Shown: positions 1-11,175 of the stretch, piece after piece | Layout: each line of letters begins with the position of its first letter | Position numbering within the stretch: position 1 is the first letter of the stretch | DNA from: Sphagnum compactum | Taxonomy: Eukaryota > Bryophyta > Sphagnopsida > Sphagnales | Direction of reading: 5' to 3' | Assembly (NCBI GenBank): GCA_965153455.1 | Contig: OZ234503.1 | Location: 124,001 to 188,000, forward strand | Length of the DNA stretch: 64,000 nucleotides | The notes under the pieces: model-generated | Databases searched by the model: none | Seen by the model: only the letters and a program-made list of their open reading frames with translations | What the model was told of the DNA's origin: nothing | Translations under genes and position numbers: made by a program

Positions 1-346
1 AAAGAAAAAAACGTTTTTCCCCCATGAGTCATTGTTTTATTCGTGTATCGAAAGAACACTAGAATCTAGAGGAAAAGAGGAGAGAGAAAGTGGGAAAGAT
101 AGAAAAAATAATATAATGTAAAAATAAAAAAATAACATCAAGAGAGGGGGAGAAAAGGAGCAATGAAGAATGATAAATAGAAATGTAGGAGGTAGAAGAA
201 AACAAAAGAAGAAGTGAAGAAGAAGAGAAAAAAGTTCAAGGTGAGATGGAAGAAGTAAAAGACAAAAAGAAATTTGTTAAAAAAAGGTATGAGAGAGAAA
301 AAGACAAAGAAAGACAAAAGAGGGAGAAAGAGGAGATGGAGGTAAA

Positions 347-610
347 GTGAAAGGGCAAAGGAAAAAAACGAGTGAGGAAAAGAAAAGGGTAGCAATTGAA
401 AGGAGAGCAAAGAGAGTGGCAACATCCCTAGGAGGAAAAATGGTGAAGGCAAGGAAGGAAATAGTAGAAGCAATAGTCACCCCGCCAAAAAAGAAAAGAG
501 AGACGAAAATTGCAGTGATTTCCATGAATAAGGCCAAGAAATGGTTGAATTCTGATGACATGTTTTGGGCAAGATCAGTGGGTTTAGGAGGTTTGATGAA
601 AATCCATTGA
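347..610 (+). CDS. Unrecognised Lys/Glu/Arg-rich ORF in purine-rich DNA
   Basis: An 87-codon ORF encodes a very basic peptide with a KKKRE cluster near residue 50 and a less biased tail (MNKAKKWLNSDDMFWARS). The DNA from about 60 to 720 is strongly purine-biased on the plus strand, so long ORFs arise easily by composition. The tail reads more like real protein than the start, and the linker of a retroelement gag is one possibility, but I recognise no family. No RNA-binding zinc knuckle follows. Treat it as a possible coding remnant only. Confidence 0.2.
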   Translation: MKGQRKKTSEEKKRVAIERRAKRVATSLGGKMVKARKEIVEAIVTPPKKKRETKIAVISMNKAKKWLNSDDMFWARSVGLGGLMKIH

Positions 611-1067
611 AAGAAAATTTGGAAAGATTTGGTTAGGATTTTCTGCGAGGATTAAAGGAGGTGGAAGATCACAAGATCACTTCGGAGGTGAGGGTGAAGA
701 AGGTAACAATCACTAGGGAAGTAATCGTGAAGCAAATGTGATTATCACTCTCCAAAGAAAAGATGGAATGGCTCAATCTTCCCAAAAATAAAATCAAAGA
801 TTTGATGAAGTGCATGGTTCCCCCCATAGCCTGCATTTTGAATGAAAGATGGGTGGTATCACACATGAACAGGAAATATCCAATAAGGATGGGGGTAGTA
901 CTATAGACCATTCACCTCAAGAATTGATAGACCTACTATAGTACCGAAATGGCCTTATTCATCTTTCAAATTAAGGTGGAGGCGGAAATCAATTTGCCCC
1001 AGCTAGTTTTCCAAGGTCTAAAATCAAATATGGAGAAGTGTGGACCAAAGCCTCTTAACATCCACAG

Positions 1068-1358
1068 GTGCTAAACATCATTCTATGCCAATGGTTCCCA
1101 TTGGAAGGGAAAAACCCGAAGGGGTGGGCAAAGTCACAAGTGGACTCAAAGGAAGAGCTTGAAGTAGAAAAGTTATCGCCCCCCATCCCTTTCGCTCAAC
1201 ATGCAAATATGGATCAACCCATCTTTCCCATGTTGCAACAAGTGATGAAGGTACCAATTGTGACTGGAAATTTGAAGAACAATCTTTGTTTGATAAATGT
1301 TTTGCCCAAAGTTCGAAAACCTATTGTGAAGGAGGGAGCAAAGAAAAAGATGTGGTGA
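1068..1358 (+). CDS. Unrecognised 96-codon ORF, possible retroelement remnant
   Basis: The predicted peptide has ordinary composition (QHANMDQPIFPMLQQVMKV, then a Lys-rich end) and the codons look less biased than the flanks. It lies about 450 bp downstream of the basic ORF at 347-610 on the same strand, so both could be fragments of one degraded gag-like or host coding region. I see no recognised domain. A chance ORF cannot be excluded. Confidence 0.15.
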   Translation: MLNIILCQWFPLEGKNPKGWAKSQVDSKEELEVEKLSPPIPFAQHANMDQPIFPMLQQVMKVPIVTGNLKNNLCLINVLPKVRKPIVKEGAKKKMW

Positions 1359-1469
1359 GATCCAATGGTACAAACTACCCCTTCAACCTCCAAGCTTTCT
1401 AGGGACCCTGCCAAGGATGGGTGAGACCATGAGGTAATCAAATTGGGCACAAATTGGTCACAAATGTTT

Positions 1470-2820
1470 TTTTACCCTTATACATGATTTAAAATATATA
1501 AATCAAGGTATTACAAAATTGTTTGCGTTGATGGTAGGAAGGTTTAGGGTCAAATTGGTCACAAATATTTGTTCACCCTATAGTATGATTTTGAGATTTG
1601 AAGATGAATAGTACATGTAAATGAAAGTATTGTTAAATGACATGTTTTGGAAAAAATTGTGAACTTTGACTGCAAAGTCTGCATCTTCGTGTGATAATTT
1701 CCTAAAAGCAAACCAAATATTACACTTGGACATTGAATTGATTTTTTATGTCTTTGGCCACACATTCAAAGTCAGATATAAAAATTTGGCATTACTTACT
1801 TATTAATAATCTTCCCCAATTCTAGCAATTGAAACGTCAACTTGTTGTTGAAGGTAAACTTGTTATTGTGCGCTATGGATCATTGAACACCCACAAATTC
1901 TATTCCAATTCATAGGTTCAAGCATTATAGGTTTGGAATTAAATTTGCACAAAACCTTTTTATCACAATCCCCAAATAGATATGTAAATATATCATCGGT
2001 GTTTTTGATAGATAGCTCGCTACTTACAACTTTTACAAGTGTGGATATATTTTGGAATCTTAAAGAGAAGTCTTTACAACAACAACATTCTAATGAACTT
2101 TAGAACCTCAACTTTCTACTTCTATGTTGAGACCTTGTGTTTAGAACTTCATGAAAGATGAGCTAATAGTTTAGTTAGTGGTATGTATGGCTTTCATTAA
2201 TTTTCCAAAACCCCAAAGTTTCATTTCAAGTATTAGTTCTAAAATAAAATCCCTCCTCCAACATATGGTTTATTAGAGCAATCACATGTTCTGATTTCCA
2301 TCATGAGCAAAATTCGAACTTGTTTGTTGTGTAAACACACATGCAATGCATATGGGTGCTTGCAAGGATTATACAAAACTCTATACAATGTTATTGCCAA
2401 AATCATGCATTTGCTTACAACATTTCTGCACTTCATCATCAACTTCATGTAATGTCTTTTACAACTTGACAATCTTTCAAGAATTACTTTTTTAGGATTT
2501 CAAAAAGACCTTGTAACAACTCTTTTTTGTTCATTTTGTTGAATTGTTGATTACTTAAATCACAAGTTATAATAATGAAAATGGGACATTAGTATTAAGG
2601 TGATTAACATTGACATGTACATGATATCAAGCTTTCATTATGATGCATTCAAGAATGTGAAACATCAACTACACGATGGAGGTATGAGATTTTGGTGGCT
2701 GACATTTCGTCTATATTTCTTTTTTAACATGTTTTTAGAACTATCACAACAATAACCCTAACCCAAATGTTCTTCAACCATGATGGTGGCAATTAGTGAT
2801 GTACCATGGAAATCGACAAC
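1470..2820. other. AT-rich stretch without recognisable gene
   Basis: No coding signal is supported here. Two nearby segments (about 1440-1500 and 1550-1625) share the phrase 'aaattggtcacaaat' followed by a T-rich run and a 'atgattt' motif. They look like partial copies of a dispersed AT-rich repeat that reappears near 3470-3780, 4740-4930 and 58180-58350. Confidence 0.4.
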
Positions 2821-2825
2821 AAATT

Positions 2826-4161
2826 ATATATATCTCGTTGTGATGTATAGTGCAATTTGTGTATGATATTTTTATTCTTGAAAAGAATTTAAAAATTCAA
2901 AAAGATAAATTATTGACGTTGGATATTTTATTAATTCATGTAGTTGGATATTATTTTAAAGTAAATTGAAACTTAATTTATAACATATCAAATAATGCCA
3001 ATATTGATCAATAAATTTGTGACATTTTAATGTGTGTTCCCTTTTGTATTATAATATATTTAAATATGTATTTTCTTCATTTTTTATTGAAAGTAAAACA
3101 CATGTAAAGTTTGTTTGAATAAATGAATCGTTACTTATGATTCAAAAGATATAAATGAGGCATAAACTATCAATTTTTAATTTTAAAAATATTTTAATTC
3201 AAGTTTGAAATATAAGTTACTAATATTATGTAAGTTTTTTAATCCCTATATGTAAGTTTTAGTTTACAATGTATTAAATAATGATATACTTAGTTAATCA
3301 ATGTGTGAAATAATATCCATTTTGCATTTCTAGAGATATAATATTTGCATAATTATTTTAATTTGGTAGAAATTTTAATTAAACATTAAATGTAATTGAA
3401 AGACATTTTCAAACTCATGAACAACAATAATTGTTTAATGGACCAATGCAAAATGGTTAATATATGTAAATTGAAGTGTTGCAAAATTAGCCACATTGTT
3501 GGTATAAGGTAAACATGAACAAAGTTTAAGAGTTTAACTACAATACCCTAACTATGTTGTGATAATGTCATTAACCATGAAATAAATGAATTTTTTTACA
3601 TACTTATTCCATGTTTAATATATCATGCCATGTCCATATTAAATCATATGTAAATAAAGGTATTGCAAAAGTGGTCACATTGATGGTATTGAATAAAATC
3701 TTGAAGTGTTATTGCAATACCCTCATTGTATTGTAATAATTCCACTAACCATGAAACATGAGAATAAAGTTTTTAAAATTTCAACTAACATTTTAAAATT
3801 TTAATTAAAATTGGATATTTATACACCATTTCTATTTTTTGAATCACAAGTAATCGTCCATTTATTCAAAGAAACTTTACATGTGTTTTATTTTAATGAA
3901 AGATTAAAAAAAACTTAAATTTGGGTGTATTTTAATACAAAAGGGTATAAACAGTAAACTATTAGAAAATTATTGATCATGTATGGCATTATTTGATGTG
4001 CTATAAATTAAATTTCAATTTACATCAAAATAATATTCAATTACATGCATTAATAAAATATACAATGTTAATAACTTATTTTTTGGAATTTTTTAATTCT
4101 CTCTAAAAATAAAAAAACATCAAAACAAATTGCATTATACATAACAATGGGTTTATATATA
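2826..4161. repeat. 1.33-kb imperfect palindrome (foldback-like element)
   Basis: The left arm at about 2826-3205 reads as the reverse complement of the right arm at about 3781-4161, with roughly 75-85 percent identity by eye and small indels. Matching blocks include 'acacatgtaaagttt', 'caaataatgcca' and 'ttgaataaatg'. The inner 575 bp contains two direct repeats (see 3468-3780). Similarity stops just outside 2826 and 4161. No ORF lies inside. It could be a foldback or MITE-like element, or an inverted pair of satellite units. Confidence 0.7.
3468..3780. repeat. Two direct repeats in the spacer of the palindrome
   Basis: Segments 3468-3600 and 3650-3780 share order and wording: 'ttgcaaaa', 'cacattg.tggtat', 'aataccct', 'ttgtgataat/ttgtaataat' and 'aaccatgaaa'. 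The unit length is about 182 bp. An inverted relative of the same unit is visible at about 4740-4930, and a plus-strand relative at about 58180-58350, so this is a dispersed and locally tandem family. Confidence 0.55.
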
Positions 4162-4899
4162 TTAATTTACATTTAATATAATTTTACTCAATTTATATGG
4201 TATTTCAAATAAATATTAAGATATTATATGTATTAAATTGAATTGGGTTTCTAATTTCTAACAATATTAATTATATATATAGTATTACATGATATAAAAA
4301 ATAATATTTCTAAAGACTAATATTTAAACCAATATATAAATCATAAAAAATACATAAATATTTTTTTACATATTTATAAAATATATAACAATATTGATAT
4401 ATTATATACTTATTTTAGGCGAAAAATTAGTTATTATATATATAACTATAAAATAAAATTTCAATCATACATAGGATTAATATATGGGAGAGGTATCAAT
4501 TTTATTAATAAGAAAACCATTAAATAAAGATGACATCATGTGCTGGAATTTTTTTGTAAATATCCATTAAAATCTTATTAAATAGTAAACTTTAAGTTTT
4601 TTTTTTTGAAATGAGTTTGCAACTTTAAAAAGGAAAACAACATAAATATGTACATTATTGGAAAAATGTTCAAAGTGAACTTGTAATTTTTTGATTTCAA
4701 GAAAATTTGAATTATAACCTTAAGTTATAAATTACACATTAGACCCTAAACTCTAAACCCTTTTACCATCAATATGACCAATTTTGTAATACCTTCATTT
4801 ACTTAAATCAATATGTGTGGCATGATATAGTGAGCATGGAATAAGTATTTTAAAAAACATTCTTTTGTTTCATGGTTTACAATATTATCACAAAATGAT

Positions 4900-5545
4900 G
4901 TGGGTATTGTTTTCCTTCTAAATTTTGTTAAGGCTATGCAATTCCTCTCCAAATTCCAAAAGATATGTTATGGAGCCCAAAGGATTTATGAGAGACCTTA
5001 ACATGGGTATTACATGTGAATTGAATAGTTATGGGCATTAATAATACCCCAATGATAGCATGAACCAAAATAATTAAGCCCATGGTGTTTGTAAAGTACC
5101 CCAATGAGGGTATTGCCTTCATTCTAGGTTGAGGTATGGCTATGCAATACCCCTTCACATTTCAATAGATATGGTATGGAGCCCAAAGGATTTTTTATAT
5201 ACTCTAAGAGGGGTATTGCACATGCATCAAATAATTCTAAGCATGAGCAATACCCCTCCAATAGCCTAGACCAAAATAATTTAGCTTTTGGTGTTTATAG
5301 AATACCCCCATGAAGGTATTGCTTTCTATATAAGTTTTGGAATCGTTATGAAATACCCTTTTAGGTCTCAATAAATATTATGTTATGGAGCCCAAAGGAT
5401 TTGTGATATACCGTTAAAGGGGTATTACACATACATTGAATAGTAAATCTAGACATGAATAATACCCCTCTGATAGTTTAAACCAAATTAATTTAACTGT
5501 TTACAAAATACCCTCATGAGGGTATTGCTTTTTTTCAAGGTTTGA
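4900..5545. repeat. 206-209-bp tandem repeat, about three copies
   Basis: The phrase 'tggagcccaaaggattt' starts at 4971, 5177 and 5386, giving periods of 206 and 209 bp. Each unit also holds 'gaccaaaataatt' or a close variant and a pair of opposed motifs, 'aatacccc' and 'gggtattgc'. The last unit ends near 5545 in a T run. The spacing is typical of plant satellite units, but only about three copies are present. Confidence 0.75.
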
Positions 5546-5887
5546 ACTTTACATTTTTGGGAGTAAGGAAAGGGTTTTTTGTTTGAGTGCAAGACTAGAA
5601 TAATGTTTTTGATAATTTCATCAAGCATACATATAGGAATATGTAAGAATATATTTCTAACCATTAACACAAGATGGTGTAAAAAGAAAATAAAATGCCT
5701 TAAATAAAAAATATATAGATGACATGTGTTACAAAATGTTACAAAAATGCGCAAATTTGATTCAAACCCACCATAAAATGGGGAACATGTCATAATCGTA
5801 AATATGTGGTTACCTCAAAGATAAATTGTTACCCTAACATCTTAGTGTCCAAAACAATACCCTGATCAAAATGGGGATAATCTATGG

Positions 5888-6960
5888 GCTATGTGTGTCA
5901 CTATTGTAAGGGGATGGGATCCCATTGGCCCTCTTGTATCGCCCTAACGTAACCTTTGCATCTTGGGCATGCCGATGTGTAAATACTTCACAATTGGCCA
6001 ATGCTGCCTCCATAACATCGTTCACAAACACCTCCCTAGTGATGCCTCAAACTTGAAAACAAACCACACAATATAATAGGTACTGCATATGAAACCTAAA
6101 ACTTGAAATTCAAATAAAATTGAATATGGCATTGTTAGAACTTATCAACCATGAATCATTTTTTATTCATGGTATTGTGTAAGAAGGCCAATCTCCCTAT
6201 GCCACCTCGTCTTCTTAAATGTAAACTTTTAGTTGCATTCCATCCAAGCTTTGCTTATTCGGCTCAAATTGCTTGAATCACAATTGCAAGGTTCTCATCA
6301 CATTCCACCTTGGTTTGCACATTGAAAAGGATCGATCCCACACCCCATGCAGTCATGTCAAGAAGTTCAAGAATGTGACTAAAGGCTAACTTGATAAGTG
6401 CGGGATTAAGAACTTCAAGTGTGTCCCATAAAGCAACCTAGAGCTTATTTCGTTCCAAGTTTGCGTGCCTCCTAGCCCTAGCAATTGCCTAGAGAGGATG
6501 GATGAGGCAATTCATTGTAATAAGTAAAGTTCAATATGTCACTTTGATCAATATCGACAACCTCATTTGTGTTCTCTTGTTCTAGCATTGGAGCAAGAAT
6601 TATAGTTTCTTATTCCACTATGTTCAAAATTGTTTTCCTCAAATTCACCTCAATTCTAACAACATTTGTTATAAATGTTTCCACAACATCAACACCCACT
6701 TACACTTGCTCATCATTAATTGTGCTTGGAGCCAATGCACCTTCAACACTTGCTTGCACTTGCTATCCTCCATCCCTTGCCTCCAAATTTCCTTCATTCC
6801 TCAAACCCCACTTGCTATCCACATCATCAGTTGTGGCTTGTTGAATTTGCTAGTAGTGTGAAAGGAATGGCTTTAAATTTAGAAAATGAGAATGTAGGAA
6901 TTGTTATATTTGGTAGTGATACCGCCATCAAAGAAGGATAAGAGGCATCAATCCTTTATT
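5888..6960 (-). pseudogene. Decayed unrecognised protein-coding remnant
   Basis: Read on the minus strand, one register from about 6840 to 6460 gives ordinary protein (for example MLEQENTNEVVDIDQSDI) interrupted by a few stops. A second register from about 6450 to 6300 gives VALWDTLEVLNPALIKLAF and ILFNVQTKVECDENLAIV. A third piece at about 6050-5890 gives TREVFVNDVMEAALANCEVF and then KVTLGRYKRANGIPSP. Together they suggest a product of 300 or more residues that has lost its frame. I recognise no domain. An accessory protein of a transposon or a dead host gene are both possible. Confidence 0.4.
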
Positions 6961-7940
6961 TTTACAAGTTTGCAACTACAAAAAACAAAAAGCCAAAAAA
7001 CAGAATAAAGACCACCACCAACACCAATTAGTTGATTTTTTAGCTTTGGAAACCAAAAAATCATCACCAGTTGTGCTACTATAGGACTGGTCGGTTCATC
7101 GTTGCAAGCAACAACAAAGAACAACCAAAAAGACAAGCGCTTGCTTTCCTAGAAGCAATAGCAAACACATGAAAAATGGCCAACGGATCTACAACTTTTT
7201 AAAAAAAATGTCAGTGAGTGAAAACTTGTTGGTGAGTTTTGTAGACAAAAGAGCAAATTCAAAAGAAAACATGGCCAATGATTCGAACACTAGACAAACC
7301 AACAAGCTCAAAAAAAAGTTGTCAACGAGCTTGCATTTGTTGGCATCCCCCCTGGACAGACTAGCAAACTCCAAAAAAAATGGCTGATGAACTTCAGCTA
7401 GTCAACATTGCCCTTGGACAGAGGAAAAAAGCTCGCCAGCACCCCCCCCGCTGATAAAGGAAAAAAACTTTAAAAAAAAAGAAAAACAAAGGGAGAAGGA
7501 AACTTATTTCCAAGCTCTTGGGCTCTTCATGTTTTGCAAGCTCCTGCCTCTTCCCACACTTTAAGCTGTCCCCCTTTGAACTCTTGAAGTTAATCCTTTC
7601 TTCACGCTCCTCAACCTCTTGAAGCCCTAAACCCAAATGCCCATGTTGTCCATGTTTCTCAAGTGTGGGTGATGGAGGGGAGTGCAAAGGAGGGGTGAGC
7701 GGAATGAGGTTGGAGGGGGGTAGTAGGAGTTCCCCAAAAAAATTGGTGTCAAGGGTGGCGAGAAGAAAATAAAAATCAAAAGGAGGCTTGGGAAAAAAAC
7801 ACAGTGATCTGGGAAAAAAAAACTGAGATCGGGGAAAAAGGCCCAAGAAAAAAAATTTACTGACCAAGTAAACTGACCCCTGGGGGACAGTTTCATCCCA
7901 TCCATGAAATCCAAGAACAGGATTTTTTGGACGGTGCACT
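6960..7940. other. Low-complexity A- and C-run DNA, no supported gene
   Basis: The stretch has many homopolymer runs (A runs near 7200, 7370 and 7460; C runs near 7330 and 7440; G near 7710). Two imperfect repeats of about 90-100 bp are visible at 7170-7270 and 7270-7390, built on 'atggccaa..gat' and 'agacaaaagagcaaattc / agactagcaaactcc'. The ORFs found on both strands are Phe-, Lys- or Pro-rich and follow the base composition. Confidence 0.35.
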
Positions 7941-10870
7941 GGTGGGTGCTGGGTTACTCAAGCCCCACTGTTGGTCACATATAGAATCAGGAACAAACAA
8001 CAGAAACCATGGCAGTTATCATGGTGATTCTTAGGATTTGTACATGCTTCTCAACAAATTAAAAAACCAGTTCAGATCTATTAGCACAGTTCTCAAATTT
8101 TTAAAAAAATCAAATAACTGCCCATGAAGCCACCTGTTCTTAACCAGTTCTTTCACAAAAACCATCCATTCTTTGAGGTTTTTGAAATAACTGGCACTAG
8201 CAGTTTTTTTATTTGGATTTTTTCCCCCAAAAAGGGAAACAAGCAGTTTTCTGATTTTGAAATACATACAGAACCAGAACCAACAGTTATTAACGAAATC
8301 CAATCCTGCCCAACACTAGGATGAGCTTGTCAAGTTAGGCCTAAGTTAGATGGGTCCAGAGTCCAAATTCTTAGGAATCAATTTGGACTTATTTGAAGCA
8401 AATTGAATCCTAGGGTTGGACCCTGCCTTGGACCCTAGCTTGCATCTTGGTTCTCCAAATCATGAGCTCTTTTTTTTTGGGGTCCAAACCAATTGATTTT
8501 ACCTCCAAAATGGTGCCATGTAGGTTTACCCTTGATTTGCCACTTTTTAGTCTTGGACCCTCATTTAAAGGCCATGAGTCCAATTTATGACTCAATAGGA
8601 TTGTTCTATTTCATTGGACCCTAGACCTTGAGGCTTGGACCCTCATGTAAAGTGGCACCTGTTTCACTCTAAAGATGGTACAAGCAACAACAAAAAGGAA
8701 ACGGTAATAACTACTAACCCAAAAAAAGAATATTGTCAAAGTTCTGACCCTAGTAGGCTGGTTTGACCTAAGCAATGACCAACCTAATCTGGCCCCTAGT
8801 ATAAACTCAGTGCAATAAATCCTAAACCCTGCCAGACAAGTATCAGGTTGCACTCATGCAAGTTGTGACAACGTAAGTGATGCCCCACCTTGACATCTAG
8901 AGTTTTCCACTGTGGATGCATGTGAATAGTCAGTTTTTCTTCACTCCTATTGCCATCCTTCTTTCAATGTTGACTAGTGTGGCCTGTGCCATTGAGCACA
9001 GAATAATGAATGCTTACAAAGTCTATAGTTTTCTTTGAAATTCAATTTCCTTAAAAAATACTCACTCTTGATTTTTGTTGAATTTTCAATGAAAACATCA
9101 CCCAAAATTCAATAACTCCCATGCCATCGGTCTGAAAATTGTGAAGTCACCTCAATGCAACCATACTCATCAACTGCATTAATGAGATTGCAGGTTGGAA
9201 TCAGTATATGGTCAAGAGATGAGACTGCTGTCCATATTCCCTTGTTGATAATGGAGGTATGCAGTATAGATTTAGATTTGGTTAGCATGGGTGTGATGGG
9301 AATGATTCAATTTCTGAATGGCAGTTGATTTCAAGTATCTTGAATCAGACCTCACCAGAAGAAACAGGTGGATGCACTTTGGTTTGTTGGGAGATCCTTC
9401 CATGGGTTGAGATGGCAGTGACTTGAAGAATAAATGGTTTCATCATGACACATCACCCTTTGTGCCACTGGCTACCAAGTGGTGGAGGTTGAGGATTTGA
9501 TGACAACAATGTCTTGAGTAGATCAGCTACTGCTTTATGGAACTTAACTTTGCTTAATGGTGCTTGGTAGGGTGGAGCTGGGAGAAAGCATTGCAAGATG
9601 AATCCTCAATTTTTATTGAATTCTCAAATTTTCAAATTGGAACCAGAGCAAATGCCTCAAGCTACTTGTTGCTATCAAACATCTTGTGTTCTGGGCGCTT
9701 AGGATTTCAGTACAGCTATTCAAGTAACATCTGGGGTTGCAAAAGTGGTGTGAAAAAAACCAGCTCAGTTGCATGTGGATTCAATTGAATAACAAGGTGC
9801 ATGCCTTTGTAGTAATGATCAAAGTCATCCTTGAGTGATCATAATCTGTGCAGAGATCAATAGACAGCGAGGTAGTTGATGTGCTACATATGTGCAAAAT
9901 TGTTGTGAAAATGAACAGTTGATAATCACAGTTGAATGTCAGCGTTGGAACTTTCATTGCTCTTTTGTAGTGCAAACAATATACCTTGGCCACTCTGTGC
10001 ACACAACTGGAGGAGATTCAAGTTTCATGACAACCATCCTTGTCCATTCTGTGGCAGCCACTCACTGACAACCTAGTATAACCATTCTCTCAATTGCACT
10101 TATATTCATCTGCCAGAGAGTTGCAGGAAGAAGAAAAGAATAACCATCAATGTGTACAGTAGTAACTACAACTTACCCTACTGACTATGTTAATTTCCAA
10201 GAACATTTGTAGCCTAATGCCTGACCACGAACCTCTTTGCATCCAGAAGTAATCACACACTCATAGAAGGCTGATAGACAACAGAATACAATCCAAACTA
10301 AGAAATGGAGGAAAAGAAGAGCTCAAATGTACTGCACAATTGACCTATTCTGCGATTCTAACAGCTCCATCATCTTCTTCTTCTCCTAGGAACCTCTCAC
10401 AACAATGACAACACATGAGAAGCTATAACCCTGCCAAGCTTCAAGAACTGCCTCAGAAAAAAACACTAGTATATCTGTTGGCAGGAGATCTAGCTATCTG
10501 TCAAAAGGTGTACTGCAGGCAGCTGCAAAACATGGGCATTCAGACTGATTAAGCATTACAAAGAGATTCTCAGAATGAGAACTCACATACCTGCTCTAGC
10601 AAGCAAATGAGGTCCTGGAAACAGAAGTGGTAAGTCCACCATGAATAGAAAACATGGCTCCAACATCAAGGATTTGGACCTGATGTTGAAATGCCCACCC
10701 CTGAATCCTCCTTGCAGAAGCACCAAGTTTATTTTGTGTGCCCAATTGCAAGCCCACCAGTTCATGAACTTTTGAGCAAAATTGGTGACCATTCTACTCA
10801 AGCATTTGATCTAGTTCAATAGTGCAATGTATGTTGCTCACAATAGTAGCTCCTTGTGGAAAAACTACTT
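7940..10870. other. Gene-poor stretch with 'cttggaccct' repeats
   Basis: Base composition is more balanced than at 0-6 kb, but no domain is recognisable. Between 8400 and 8650 the motif 'ttggaccct' recurs at least five times in a loose array. The part nearest the kinase pseudogene (about 10560-10870) is less biased and might hold further 3' sequence of that gene, but I could not support an exon there. Confidence 0.3.
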
Positions 10871-10876
10871 AATACT

Positions 10877-10981
10877 TTAGGGACAAATGTCCATACCATA
10901 CAGGTAAGCTCCATGATCTGTGTTTGTTTCCACTGAAGATGGGGCTGCAGCTTGTCCTTCTACTGTACTCTTGCTATAACC
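10877..10981 (-). pseudogene. Possible last exon of the kinase gene
   Basis: On the minus strand a pyrimidine-containing acceptor (tttccag) at 10982-10988 is followed by an open frame that starts YSKSTVEGQAAAPSSVETN, ends YLYGMDICP and stops with TAA at 10879-10877. It lies about 200 bp downstream of a donor-like GTAAG at 11175 that closes the kinase 3' exon. The Ser/Thr/Ala-rich composition suits a disordered C-terminal tail. Linking it to the kinase is inference from order, strand and splice sites. Confidence 0.35.
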
Positions 10982-11175
10982 CTGGAAACATCCTAAAGAA
11001 ATTCAGCCACAAACAGTCACATACTTACTAAGAGAGTATCTTTAGAAAAACACACACAAAAACAACACAGAAGCAACTCCAAATTCACAACAAGAAACAA
11101 TATCAATTCTAAGAAAAACTGAAGAAAACAAAATAATTTAATACAAGAAATAGTTACTACAATTATGATGCTTAC

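Noticed and set aside
138-561. Phe/Leu-rich minus-strand ORFs of 94-111 codons
   Set aside because: They are the complement of a purine-rich tract; the hydrophobic composition is forced by the bases.
7394-7939. 181-codon minus-strand ORF (Phe/Leu/Pro-rich)
   Set aside because: It follows homopolymer runs, overlaps another ORF of similar bias in a different frame, and has no domain or codon signal.
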